NCBI GenBank assembly: GCA_965221635.1
Contig: OZ244902.1
Coordinates: forward strand, 2,790,001-2,854,000
Direction of reading: 5' to 3'
From: JAAXHB01 sp965221635
GTDB lineage: Bacteria; Actinomycetota; Acidimicrobiia; Acidimicrobiales; Aldehydirespiratoraceae
DNA length: 64,000 bases
The notes under the pieces were generated by a model. The model was not told the DNA's origin, did not search any database, and was given only the letters and a program-made list of their open reading frames with translations. Shown piece after piece: positions 53,287-61,433 of this stretch (position 1 is its first letter; every line of letters starts with the position of its first letter). Both the position numbers and the translations under genes were made by a program.

Positions 53287-53323
53287 GCAGGCAGCCAGGT
53301 TGGGTTGCTGTTGGCTCGCCGCA

Positions 53324-54703
53324 TCACAGCGCGTCCATGAGCCTGGCGGCGCGCTCGTCGTAGGACTTGAACGGGTCGCGGCACATCACCGTTCGCTGGG
53401 CCTGGTCGTTGAGCTTGAGGTGAACCCAGTCCACGGTGTAGTCGCGGTTGCGTTCCTTGGCGCGCCTGATGAACTCGCCCCTTATGCGGGCACGGGTGGT
53501 GCTCGGCGGGCGCGACATGGCTTGCGAAATCTCACGGTCGGTGACCATCCGCGTTGCCGCGCCCCGATCCTCGAGCAGGTAGTACAAACCGGCGATGCTG
53601 CCATCGGAAGGCTCGCCTCGGCGGATGTCGTGGTATTGCAAATCCACCAGCGCCACCTGAGGATCCGACAGCGGCAAACCGTGACGGGAGCGGTACGCCT
53701 CCACAAGGCGGTGCTTGGCAACCCAGTCCAGTTCCCGGTGCAGCTCGAACGGGTCGCGTTCGAGGGTTGTGAGGCAGTGCTCCCACATTGTGAGGGCCTG
53801 CTTCTCCTCGTCGTTGAGGTCGTGATGCTCCGCGAAACGCAAAGCCCGGTTGAGGTACTCCGACTGGATGTCCAAGGCGCTGGCTTCGCGTCCGTTGGCC
53901 AGCTTCACACGGCGGCGGCAGGTGAGGTCGTGGCTGATCTCGCGGATCGCCCGGATCGGGTTCTCCAGGGTCATCTCGCGGAGCACCACCCTTGGCTCCT
54001 CGAGCATTCGCAGCATCAGCGAGCACGCCCCCACCTTTAGGAAGGTGGCGTACTCGTTCATGTTGGAGTCGCCCACGATCACATGCAAGCGGCGGAATCG
54101 CTCCGCGTCGGCGTGTGGCTCGTCGCGGGTGTTGATGATCGGCCGTGAGCGGGTGGTGGCCGACGACAGGCCCTCCCAGATGTGCTCGGCCCGCTGGCTG
54201 AGGCAGAACATCGCTCCCCTGGCGGTGTTGAGGATCTTGCCCGCGCCCGCGTAGATCTGTCGGCTCACCAGAAACGGGATCAGCACCTCGGCGTAATCCG
54301 AGAGGTCGTCGCGACGATGGGTGAGATAGTTCTCGTGACAGCCGTAGCTGTTGCCCGCGGAGTCGGTGTTGTTCTTGAACAAGAACACCCGTCCCCTCAC
54401 CCCGTCATGGGCGAGGCGCTCCTCGGCGTCGGACAACAAACCCTCCACGATTCGCTCCCCGGCCTTGTCGTGAACCACCAGGTCGTAAAGCGAATCGCAT
54501 TCCGGTGTGGCGTACTCGGGGTGGCTGCCCACGTCGAGGTACAACCGCGAGCCGTTCACCAAAAAGACGTTGCTGCTGCGTCCCCATTTGGTGACCTTGC
54601 GGAACAGGTAGCGGGCAACCTCGTCGGGGCTCAGGCGGCGCTGACCCTGCCAGGTGCAGGTGACTCCGTACTCGGTCTCGATGCCAAAGATGCGTCGCTG
54701 CAA
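53324..54703 (-). CDS. pafA: Pup-protein ligase PafA
   Basis: Ligates the C-terminal glutamate of Pup to substrate lysines using ATP. MQRRIFGIETEYGVTCTW, DVGSHPEYATPECD, FKNNTDSAGNSYGCHENY and INTRDEPHADAERFRRLHVI match mycobacterial PafA nearly residue by residue, including the ATP/metal-binding Glu residues. 459 residues. The start is TTG at 54703, which gives exactly the family N-terminus; the frame is open 124 codons further but Arg-rich and antisense-like. Confidence 0.96.
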   Translation of the reverse strand: MQRRIFGIETEYGVTCTWQGQRRLSPDEVARYLFRKVTKWGRSSNVFLVNGSRLYLDVGSHPEYATPECDSLYDLVVHDKAGERIVEGLLSDAEERLAHDGVRGRVFLFKNNTDSAGNSYGCHENYLTHRRDDLSDYAEVLIPFLVSRQIYAGAGKILNTARGAMFCLSQRAEHIWEGLSSATTRSRPIINTRDEPHADAERFRRLHVIVGDSNMNEYATFLKVGACSLMLRMLEEPRVVLREMTLENPIRAIREISHDLTCRRRVKLANGREASALDIQSEYLNRALRFAEHHDLNDEEKQALTMWEHCLTTLERDPFELHRELDWVAKHRLVEAYRSRHGLPLSDPQVALVDLQYHDIRRGEPSDGSIAGLYYLLEDRGAATRMVTDREISQAMSRPPSTTRARIRGEFIRRAKERNRDYTVDWVHLKLNDQAQRTVMCRDPFKSYDERAARLMDAL

Positions 54704-54837
54704 TTTCCACTCAACGTTTTGAGGCGGCCATCGGGCCGAGTGTGCTTGGGTTCCCGAGCATACGCGCTTGTGGGCGGCGCCCCCGTGAGGGTGTTGTGTG
54801 TGAGCCGGACGGCGACGCCTCGGTGGGCGGCCAACGC

Positions 54838-55530
54838 TCAGTCGGCGAGCAGCGTGTCCACCTCGGGGTCGCCGAGACGGCGAAAGGCGCGCCTGCCGTT
54901 GTTGCGGTCCAGCACGGCGGCTTCGAGACTTTCCGATCCCAGGTTTCGCTCCGGCCCGGCGAGCGCCTCCACCGCGGCTTTCACGCCCGTGCCGAGACCG
55001 GGACGGGTTTCGTAGTCCACAAGCTCGGCGAACCGTTCCGAGATGGCTTGCGTTTCGCCGCCGAGCACCACCCATTGCTCCTCGTCCACCATGGTGCCGT
55101 CGTAAAGGATGTGATACAGGCGGTCGTCGGCGCCGTCGGCTGTGAGGCCGATTTCGGCCACCAGGATCTCCACCTCCATTGGTTTTAGTTCGTGGGTGAA
55201 GGTGTGGCCGAGGCTTTGCGCGTAGGCGTTGGCGAGGCTGCGGGCGTCAACGTCTGAACGGCTGAAGGCGAAACCCTTCAGATCGGCGTGACGCACGCCG
55301 GCGATGCGAAGCTGATCGAACTCGTTGTACTTGCCCACACCCGCGAAGGCGATTCGGTCATACACCTCGCTCACCTTGCGCAAGGTGCGAGACGTGTTCT
55401 CCGCCACGATGGCAACGCCGTCGTCGTAGGCAAACGCGATCAGGCTGCGACCGCGGGCGATGCCCTTGCGGGCGTAGTCGGCCCGGTCCTTCATCATCTG
55501 CTCGGGCGGCACGTAGAACGGCATCGTCAT
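54838..55530 (-). CDS. prcA: Proteasome subunit alpha
   Basis: Forms the gating outer rings of the 20S proteasome. MTMPFYVPPEQMMKDRADYARKGI is the standard bacterial alpha N-terminus, with RSLIAFAYDDGVAIVAENTS after it. 230 residues; there is no catalytic Thr. GGAGG lies 7 nt before ATG 55530. The C-terminus lacks a clear gating-peptide motif. Confidence 0.96.
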   Translation of the reverse strand: MTMPFYVPPEQMMKDRADYARKGIARGRSLIAFAYDDGVAIVAENTSRTLRKVSEVYDRIAFAGVGKYNEFDQLRIAGVRHADLKGFAFSRSDVDARSLANAYAQSLGHTFTHELKPMEVEILVAEIGLTADGADDRLYHILYDGTMVDEEQWVVLGGETQAISERFAELVDYETRPGLGTGVKAAVEALAGPERNLGSESLEAAVLDRNNGRRAFRRLGDPEVDTLLAD

Positions 55531-55608
55531 GGTTTGGCCTCCGCCTGTGGTGGCGTGGTTTGTGGCGAACCGGGGGATGCGACGGTCACGGGCGCGCCGG
55601 CCGGGTGA

Positions 55609-56466
55609 TCACGGCTCGGCCTTCGCTGCGCCGTTGCCTGCGCCGTGCAGCGCTGCCACGACTTGTGACGTGAGGTCGCTCAGTTCGCTGTCATCGACCC
55701 TGCTGTAGCCGTCGGCGTCCATGGTGGCCACCACCGGGAATATGTTGCGGGCCGGGTCGGGGCCGCCTGTGGCCGAATCGGCCTCGGCGGCCACGAACAG
55801 CGCCTTGAGGGCCAGCTCAAGGGCTTGTTGTCGGCTCATGGCGTCGTCGAAACCAAGCTTGAGGGTGGTGGAGGCGTGCATCGACCCGGAGCCGTTGGCG
55901 GCGTGGTCGCGTTCCTCGTACCTGCCGCCGGTTATGTCGTACTCGAAGATGCGACCGGTGCCGGATTCGCGGTCGTAACCGGCGAAGATCGGCACCACCA
56001 CCAGGCCTCGCATGGCTGCGGTGAGGTTCGCCCGCACCATCTGGCCGAGCTGGTTGGCCTTGCCTTCCAGGCTCAGGGAGGTGCCCTCCACCTTCTCGTA
56101 ATGCTCGAGCTGCAACTGGAAGAGACGCACCATCTCGGTGGCGGGCCCGGCCACACCGGCGATTGCCACACCGGAATGACTGTCGGCCGCGAAGACCTTC
56201 TCCATGCGGTGTTGGCTGATGAAGTTCCCCGCGGTGGCGCGCCGGTCGCCTGCGAGCAGCACTGCGTTGTCGTAGCGCACCGCCACGCAAGTGGTGCCGT
56301 GGGTGAGCGAATCCAACGGTGACCCGGAAGGCAGCGCGGCCGTGGCGCCGGCCAGGTCGGCGGGTTCGCCGAGTCGTCGCAGGAGCCCCGCAAAATCCGG
56401 GCCGGGATCAGCGCCGGGTTCAAAGTGTGGCAGCGTCACAACCGCGGCGCTCCCCCGGCGCCACAC
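55609..56466 (-). CDS. prcB: Proteasome subunit beta (with propeptide)
   Basis: Catalytic ring subunit. A propeptide of about 57 residues ends at LTHG, exposing Thr58 (TTCVAVRYDNAVLLAGDRRAT) as the N-terminal nucleophile. GFDDAMSRQQALELALKAL is typical of the C-terminal helix. A GTG at 56439 would shorten the propeptide by nine residues. Order pup-prcB-prcA is the conserved actinobacterial arrangement. Confidence 0.96.
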   Translation of the reverse strand: MWRRGSAAVVTLPHFEPGADPGPDFAGLLRRLGEPADLAGATAALPSGSPLDSLTHGTTCVAVRYDNAVLLAGDRRATAGNFISQHRMEKVFAADSHSGVAIAGVAGPATEMVRLFQLQLEHYEKVEGTSLSLEGKANQLGQMVRANLTAAMRGLVVVPIFAGYDRESGTGRIFEYDITGGRYEERDHAANGSGSMHASTTLKLGFDDAMSRQQALELALKALFVAAEADSATGGPDPARNIFPVVATMDADGYSRVDDSELSDLTSQVVAALHGAGNGAAKAEP

Positions 56467-56521
56467 CCCGGCCGCAACGTCGCCGGCGACCTGGGCAGCG
56501 GCGTCGGTTGCGAGCAGGGTG

Positions 56522-56731
56522 TCACTGGCCTCCCTTTTGCACGTAGCTCTTCACGAAGTCCTCGGCGTTGGTTTCGAGAACCTCGTCGATCTCGTCGAGC
56601 AGGTCGTCGAGTTCGGCCATCATCTGTTCGGTCTGGGCGGTGTTCTCCGACGATGTGCGGGTGTGTTCCTGTTCGACGGCGTCCTCGCTGCGGGCCGGGC
56701 TCGGCTTGCGCTTCTGCTCTCGGTTGGCCAC
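56522..56731 (-). CDS. pup: Prokaryotic ubiquitin-like protein Pup
   Basis: A 69-residue disordered modifier with a central coiled segment (MMAELDDLLDEIDEVLETNAE) that binds the proteasomal ATPase and a C-terminus FVKSYVQKGGQ. The final Gln must be deamidated by Dop before ligation. GTG start with GAGAGG upstream. It lies between dop and prcB. Confidence 0.96.
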   Translation of the reverse strand: MANREQKRKPSPARSEDAVEQEHTRTSSENTAQTEQMMAELDDLLDEIDEVLETNAEDFVKSYVQKGGQ

Positions 56732-56868
56732 TTGGTGTCCTCTCTGGCCGGGTTCGTGCCTGCCGGCGGGCGCCGCTCAGGGGTGAGGTGTCACCACAAG
56801 ATCAGTGGCCGGCCGCTTGCACGTCGGCGCTGCGGGTGCCACGCCGTTGTCCGCTGGGTGGGTCAAGG

Positions 56869-58377
56869 CTACGCCCCGAGTCGGCGCAAGAGTTCGGCGG
56901 CGGTGTCGCACTCGTCGAAGAGGCGACCAACGTGTGCTGCAGTGCCGCGGCCGGGTTCCATCATCACCACCCGGCGCAACGATCCCGCGCCCACGTCGAA
57001 AACCACCGAATCCCAGTTGGCGGCAACCACCTCCGAGGCGAAACGTTGCAGGCAGCGGCCTCTGAAGAACGCGCGGGTGTCGTGAGGGGGTTCTGTCATC
57101 GCCGTCGCCGCGTCGGCGTCGTCCACGAGGCGCTCCAGGTTGGCGAGCGCGGCCAGTGACCGCTGCGGGCGCAGGTCGTGGTACTGGATGTCCATGGCGC
57201 GGATGCGGGCATCGGCCCAGCCGAGCCCGTGGCGTTCACGGTAGGCCCGCAGCAAGCGCAGCTTTGCCACCCAGTCCACTTGACGGGCCACATCCATCGG
57301 GTCTCGCTCCAGGCCGGTTAGCACCGCCTCCCAGCGGTTCAGCACCTCCGATGCCACCGGGCCGCCCACCTTGGCGGCGCCGTTGCGTTCCACGTAGTCG
57401 CGAGACGCGGCGAGGAGTTCCCATTGCACGCCCAGCGCGGTGGTGGTGGATCCGTCCTCGAGCAGCAGAGGCTCGCGCAAGGTGAGGTCGCCGCTCACCG
57501 TGGCGAGCGCGGCCACCGGCGCGGCGAACCCCACAGGGCAAACCGCCACGTCGTCCTCGGCCATGGCCAGAACCAGCGCGGTTGTGCCCAGCTTGAGCAG
57601 CGTGGCCACCTGGGACATGTTGGCGTCGCCGAGGATCACGTGCAGCCGTCGATACTTCGCCGGATCGGCGTGGGGTTCGTCGCGGGTGTTCACGATCGGC
57701 CGTTTGAGCGTTGTCTCCAAACCCACTTCTTCTTCGATGAAGTCGGCTCTCTGGGTGATCTGGAAGCGGTCGCTGCTCAGGCGCATGCCCGGCGCCTCCG
57801 AGCCGACCTTGCCGGCGCCGCAGTAGATGGAGCGCGTCACGAAATGCGCGGTGGCGAGGCGCACGATGCGCGAGAACGGGGTGGATCTGTCGATCAGGTA
57901 GTTCTCGTGGCAGCCGTAGCTGTTGCCCTTGCCATCGGAGTTGTTCTTGTACACCACCACGTTGGACTGCCCGCCGAGCAGGCTTGCCGCTGCGGTCATC
58001 GAGGCCTCGGCGATCATCTCCGCGGCTCGGTCGTACACCACCGCGTCGAGGGCGTTGGCGCATTCCGGTGTTGACAGCTCGGGGTGGGCGTGGTCCACGT
58101 AGTAGCGGGCGCCGTTGGTGAGCACGGCGTTCACCAGGTGCGTTTCCACTTCGGGCCCCGCGGCTGTGGGGTGGTCGTCGCGGCGGGCGTCGTTGCCGGG
58201 GGTTTCGCCCAGAAAATCCCAGCGCACCGCGTTCAGGTCGGGTTCGGAGTCTTGTGCCACCGACGCCAGATAGGCGTTGATCAGCAACGACGACGCCGAT
58301 ATCGGGTTGGGCTCCTCGACGCCGCGGTGGACGATCCCGTATTCGGTTTCGAGCCCGAGGGTCTTAGGTACGGCCAT
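56869..58377 (-). CDS. dop: Pup deamidase/depupylase Dop
   Basis: Converts Pup-Gln to Pup-Glu and removes Pup from substrates. LGLETEYGI, VDHAHPELSTPECANALDAV, YKNNSDGKGNSYGCHENYLI and VNTRDEPHADPAKYRRLHVI match the Dop/PafA fold; the Dop-type loop after residue 40 is present. 502 residues from ATG 58377. The frame stays open upstream through a 15-bp tandem repeat encoding SINGGPING-like units, so a longer form starting at TTG 58470 cannot be excluded. Confidence 0.95.
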   Translation of the reverse strand: MAVPKTLGLETEYGIVHRGVEEPNPISASSLLINAYLASVAQDSEPDLNAVRWDFLGETPGNDARRDDHPTAAGPEVETHLVNAVLTNGARYYVDHAHPELSTPECANALDAVVYDRAAEMIAEASMTAAASLLGGQSNVVVYKNNSDGKGNSYGCHENYLIDRSTPFSRIVRLATAHFVTRSIYCGAGKVGSEAPGMRLSSDRFQITQRADFIEEEVGLETTLKRPIVNTRDEPHADPAKYRRLHVILGDANMSQVATLLKLGTTALVLAMAEDDVAVCPVGFAAPVAALATVSGDLTLREPLLLEDGSTTTALGVQWELLAASRDYVERNGAAKVGGPVASEVLNRWEAVLTGLERDPMDVARQVDWVAKLRLLRAYRERHGLGWADARIRAMDIQYHDLRPQRSLAALANLERLVDDADAATAMTEPPHDTRAFFRGRCLQRFASEVVAANWDSVVFDVGAGSLRRVVMMEPGRGTAAHVGRLFDECDTAAELLRRLGA

Positions 58378-58404
58378 GTACACCCGGCGTGCCGCGCTGT
58401 CGCC

Positions 58405-58519
58405 ATTGATGGGGCCGCCATTGATGGAGCCGCCTGTGATGGCGCCGCCGTTGATGGGGCTGCCTTTCAAGGGGCCGCCTGTGATGGGGTCGGCCTTGGT
58501 GGGGTCGCCTTTGATCAGG
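58405..58519 (-). repeat. 15-bp tandem repeat (7-8 copies) just upstream of dop
   Basis: Plus-strand units begin at 58405, 58420, 58435, 58450, 58465, 58480 and 58495 (ATTGATGGGGCCGCC and variants), with a partial eighth copy. It ends 28 bp before the dop ATG, so it would lie in the leader or in an N-terminal extension of Dop. Confidence 0.9.
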
Positions 58520-58626
58520 TGGACTTGCGGTGCGCACCGCAGGCAACGCTAGAGGCATGTCTGTGGCGTCGCGGGCGCCGCCACCGGCAGCGGCACCACG
58601 GGCCGGCACCACGCGGCGGGGTGTGC

Positions 58627-59406
58627 TCAGAGGATCTGGGACAGGAACAGCTTGGTGCGTTCCTCGGTGGGGTTCTCGAAGAAGTGCTGCGGTGTGCCGG
58701 TTTCCACGATCCGGCCGTCCTCCATGAAGATCACCCGATCGGCAACCTCACGCGCGAAGCCCATTTCGTGGGTGACGACCATCATGGTCATTCCCGAGCG
58801 GGCCAGTTCCTTCATCACGTCGAGCACTTCGTGGATCATCTCCGGATCAAGCGCAGAGGTCGGCTCGTCGAAGAGCATCACCCGGGGCTCCATCGCCAAC
58901 GCCCGGGCGATGGCCACACGCTGCTGCTGACCACCCGAGAGCTGGCCCGGGTACTTGTCGGCCTGTTCGGGGATGTCCACCCGTTCCAGCAGTTGGCGGG
59001 CAAGTTCCTCGGCTTCGCGACGGGGTTTCTTGCGCACCCAGATCGGAGCGAGGGTGATGTTGTCGAGCACCGTGAGATGGGGAAACAGGTTGAACTGTTG
59101 AAACACCATGCCCACATCGGAGCGGATCTTCTCGATGTTGCGCAGGTCGTTGCTGAGCTCCAGCCCGTCCACGAGGATGCGGCCCTCCTGGTGCTGTTCG
59201 AGCCGGTTGATGCAACGAATCCAGGTGGACTTTCCCGATCCCGACGGCCCCAACACCACCACAACCTCACGTTCCTTGATGGTGGCGCTGATGTCGCTGA
59301 GGGCCTGGAACTCCCCGAACCACTTGTTGACGTTCTCGCACACGATCATGTCGCCCCGTGCGGCCATCTCCGAGGTGAGGGCAACGGTGGCATCGCTCAT
59401 GGTCAT
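58627..59406 (-). CDS. Polar amino-acid ABC transporter ATP-binding protein (AapP/GlnQ type)
   Basis: A 259-residue importer ATPase: GPSGSGKST, Q-loop FQQFNLFPH, LSGGQQQR, LFDEPTSALDPE and THEMGFAREVADR, all typical of the GlnQ/HisP/AapP group. AGGAGG is 8 nt before ATG 59406. It is the last gene of the binding protein - permease - permease - ATPase operon. Confidence 0.94.
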   Translation of the reverse strand: MTMSDATVALTSEMAARGDMIVCENVNKWFGEFQALSDISATIKEREVVVVLGPSGSGKSTWIRCINRLEQHQEGRILVDGLELSNDLRNIEKIRSDVGMVFQQFNLFPHLTVLDNITLAPIWVRKKPRREAEELARQLLERVDIPEQADKYPGQLSGGQQQRVAIARALAMEPRVMLFDEPTSALDPEMIHEVLDVMKELARSGMTMMVVTHEMGFAREVADRVIFMEDGRIVETGTPQHFFENPTEERTKLFLSQIL

Positions 59407-59521
59407 CGCAGGTTCCTCCTGGTGGGTGGGGCCACTCTCGACGGGGGCGTCAGTTGAGGCATGGCTTGGCGGTGGTCACGATCGACGGTGTTCACGGGTG
59501 CGACGCGCTTGGGCCCGGGGC

Positions 59522-61432
59522 TCAGCGTTCCCCCAGGCCGACGCGGCGTTCGAGGCGTCTGCTGGCCTGCGACATCGAGAACGCGAACACCCAGTAGATC
59601 AGCGACACGAACAGCAGCCCTTCGCGTTTCACGCCAAGGAACTCCGACTGTGACGAGATCACCGCGTTGGCGATCCGAAGGAAGTCGAACCCACCGACGA
59701 TGGCGATCAGGGAGGTCTCCTTGAACGTGGCGATCAGCTGGCCGACAAGAGGTGGGATCGACACCCGCAGCGCCTGGGGCAACACCACGAACGCGGTGCG
59801 CTGCGCGGTGCTGAGGCCCACCGCGTCTGACGCCTCGTACTGGCCGCGCCGTATCGACTGCAAACCGCCGCGGATGTTCTCGGCGAGGTACGCCGCAGAG
59901 AACAGCGTGAACCCGGTGATGATCGCGGCCATCTCGCCCAGTTCCATGCCTTGTGGCAGGAACAGCGGCACCATGATCGAAAAGAACATCAAGATGGTGA
60001 TCAGCGGAATGCCTCGCAGCGTCTCGATGTAGCTGGTGGCCAGCACCCTGAACAGCGGCATTCGCGACGTTCGGGCCAGCGCCAGCAGCACCCCGAGCGG
60101 GAACGAGAACAGCAGCGTGAACACCGCCACCACCACGGTGATCGAAAACCCGCCGATGAAGTTGGCGGTGGGTGTTTCGATGGTGGACGCAGAGTTGATC
60201 ATCGTGGCCAGGTAGTGGAACACGCCCATCGCCGCCACCCAGCCCACCACCAGCTTGGCGCGCTGCGCGGCGACCCCTTTGAAGTTGGGCGCCAACAACG
60301 CCGCCAGCGCCAACAGCAGGAAGCTCAGTCGGGCCTTTTGCAGCATCGGGTACCACCCGAAGAATGCCGCCACCCAGTGAAATGCCGCCAGCGCGAGCAG
60401 GCCGCCGGCCACCGCGGCGCCGGCCTCGCCAAGCGTTGGCTGGGTCAGGAACCACAACACCGCGGCGCCGCCCACCGCGAACGCCAGCGCCATCGGCAGG
60501 TCGGTGGACCAAATGTGGGCCCAGTCCAGGTCGGGGTCGCGCAGCACCACCCAGTACAACACGAAGGGAACCAGCAGCCACGACAGGTTGAGCGTCACCC
60601 GCAGGCGTGGCGCCCAGCGGTTGTCGCTCAGGCCGCGTCCCGTTGCCCAGGCGGCAACCAGCAGCAGCCACATCACCGTCCATGGAACCTTGGTGGTGTT
60701 GGCCACCGTTCTGCCCGGCTCGTAGATGTAGGTGCCCTCGGAGAACGCGTAATGCCCCCACGGGTACACCCAGGCGCTGAGCACCAGCAAACCCAGAACG
60801 GCGAACGCGAAGGGCACGGTGGCCACCCGCAGGTGACGACGACGCTCATCGTCGAAGCAGAACCACAACGCCGCCCCGCCCGCCGCGAGGATCACCACGA
60901 CCAGCCAGTACACCCCCCGGTCGGCCATTGCCTCCAGGAACGACTCCCGGATCAGATCACCCGAGGAGTCGCGCAGCGGTGTGCCGTCGGCGCCTTTGAG
61001 CACAGACGGCTCGCGCAGCACAACGGTGAGAGCGATCAGCGCAGCTCCGCTTGTGAGCCACATGCTTATGCGCCGCAACGGCAAGCCCTCGAAACGGCCG
61101 ACGAGCCCCAGCGCAAGCCCGGCCATCACCAGGATCACGCCCAAAGACACCCAGATGCGGACGTACTGCTCTTCGGGATAGGCATGGGTGAACAACAGCC
61201 GCAGGTTCACCCGCACGCCGTCCCAGGTGCGCTCCTCGCTGAACACGAAGTTCGCCAGGCCGCGAAGCATCACCAGGCCCAAAGCGGCAAACACCAGTGT
61301 GAGAACGGTGTTCACCGGACTCGAGAACAAGTTCTCGGCCAGCCACCGTCGAGGAGTCAGGCTCGGGGCCGCGGGCGGGGCGCCTGCGGAGGATTCGCGG
61401 TCGTCGGTCACCAACGTGAAAGTGCTCGCCAT
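59522..61432 (-). CDS. Amino-acid ABC transporter permease (AapM-like, extended)
   Basis: The C-terminal 220 residues are a HisM/AapM permease: TPTANFIGGFSITVVVAVFTLLF at the start, then TSYIETLRGIPLITILMF and the EAA loop AAYLAENIRGGLQSIRRGQYEASDAVGL. The N-terminal 400 residues hold many additional membrane spans, making 636 residues against under 400 in Rhizobium AapM. It starts one base after the stop of the preceding permease gene. Confidence 0.9.
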   Translation of the reverse strand: MASTFTLVTDDRESSAGAPPAAPSLTPRRWLAENLFSSPVNTVLTLVFAALGLVMLRGLANFVFSEERTWDGVRVNLRLLFTHAYPEEQYVRIWVSLGVILVMAGLALGLVGRFEGLPLRRISMWLTSGAALIALTVVLREPSVLKGADGTPLRDSSGDLIRESFLEAMADRGVYWLVVVILAAGGAALWFCFDDERRRHLRVATVPFAFAVLGLLVLSAWVYPWGHYAFSEGTYIYEPGRTVANTTKVPWTVMWLLLVAAWATGRGLSDNRWAPRLRVTLNLSWLLVPFVLYWVVLRDPDLDWAHIWSTDLPMALAFAVGGAAVLWFLTQPTLGEAGAAVAGGLLALAAFHWVAAFFGWYPMLQKARLSFLLLALAALLAPNFKGVAAQRAKLVVGWVAAMGVFHYLATMINSASTIETPTANFIGGFSITVVVAVFTLLFSFPLGVLLALARTSRMPLFRVLATSYIETLRGIPLITILMFFSIMVPLFLPQGMELGEMAAIITGFTLFSAAYLAENIRGGLQSIRRGQYEASDAVGLSTAQRTAFVVLPQALRVSIPPLVGQLIATFKETSLIAIVGGFDFLRIANAVISSQSEFLGVKREGLLFVSLIYWVFAFSMSQASRRLERRVGLGER

Positions 61433-61433
61433 C

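Noticed and set aside
54704..55075. N-terminal 124-codon extension of the pafA frame
   Set aside because: Arg/Gly-rich and overlapping the prcA 3' end in another frame; PafA proteins start at MQRRI.
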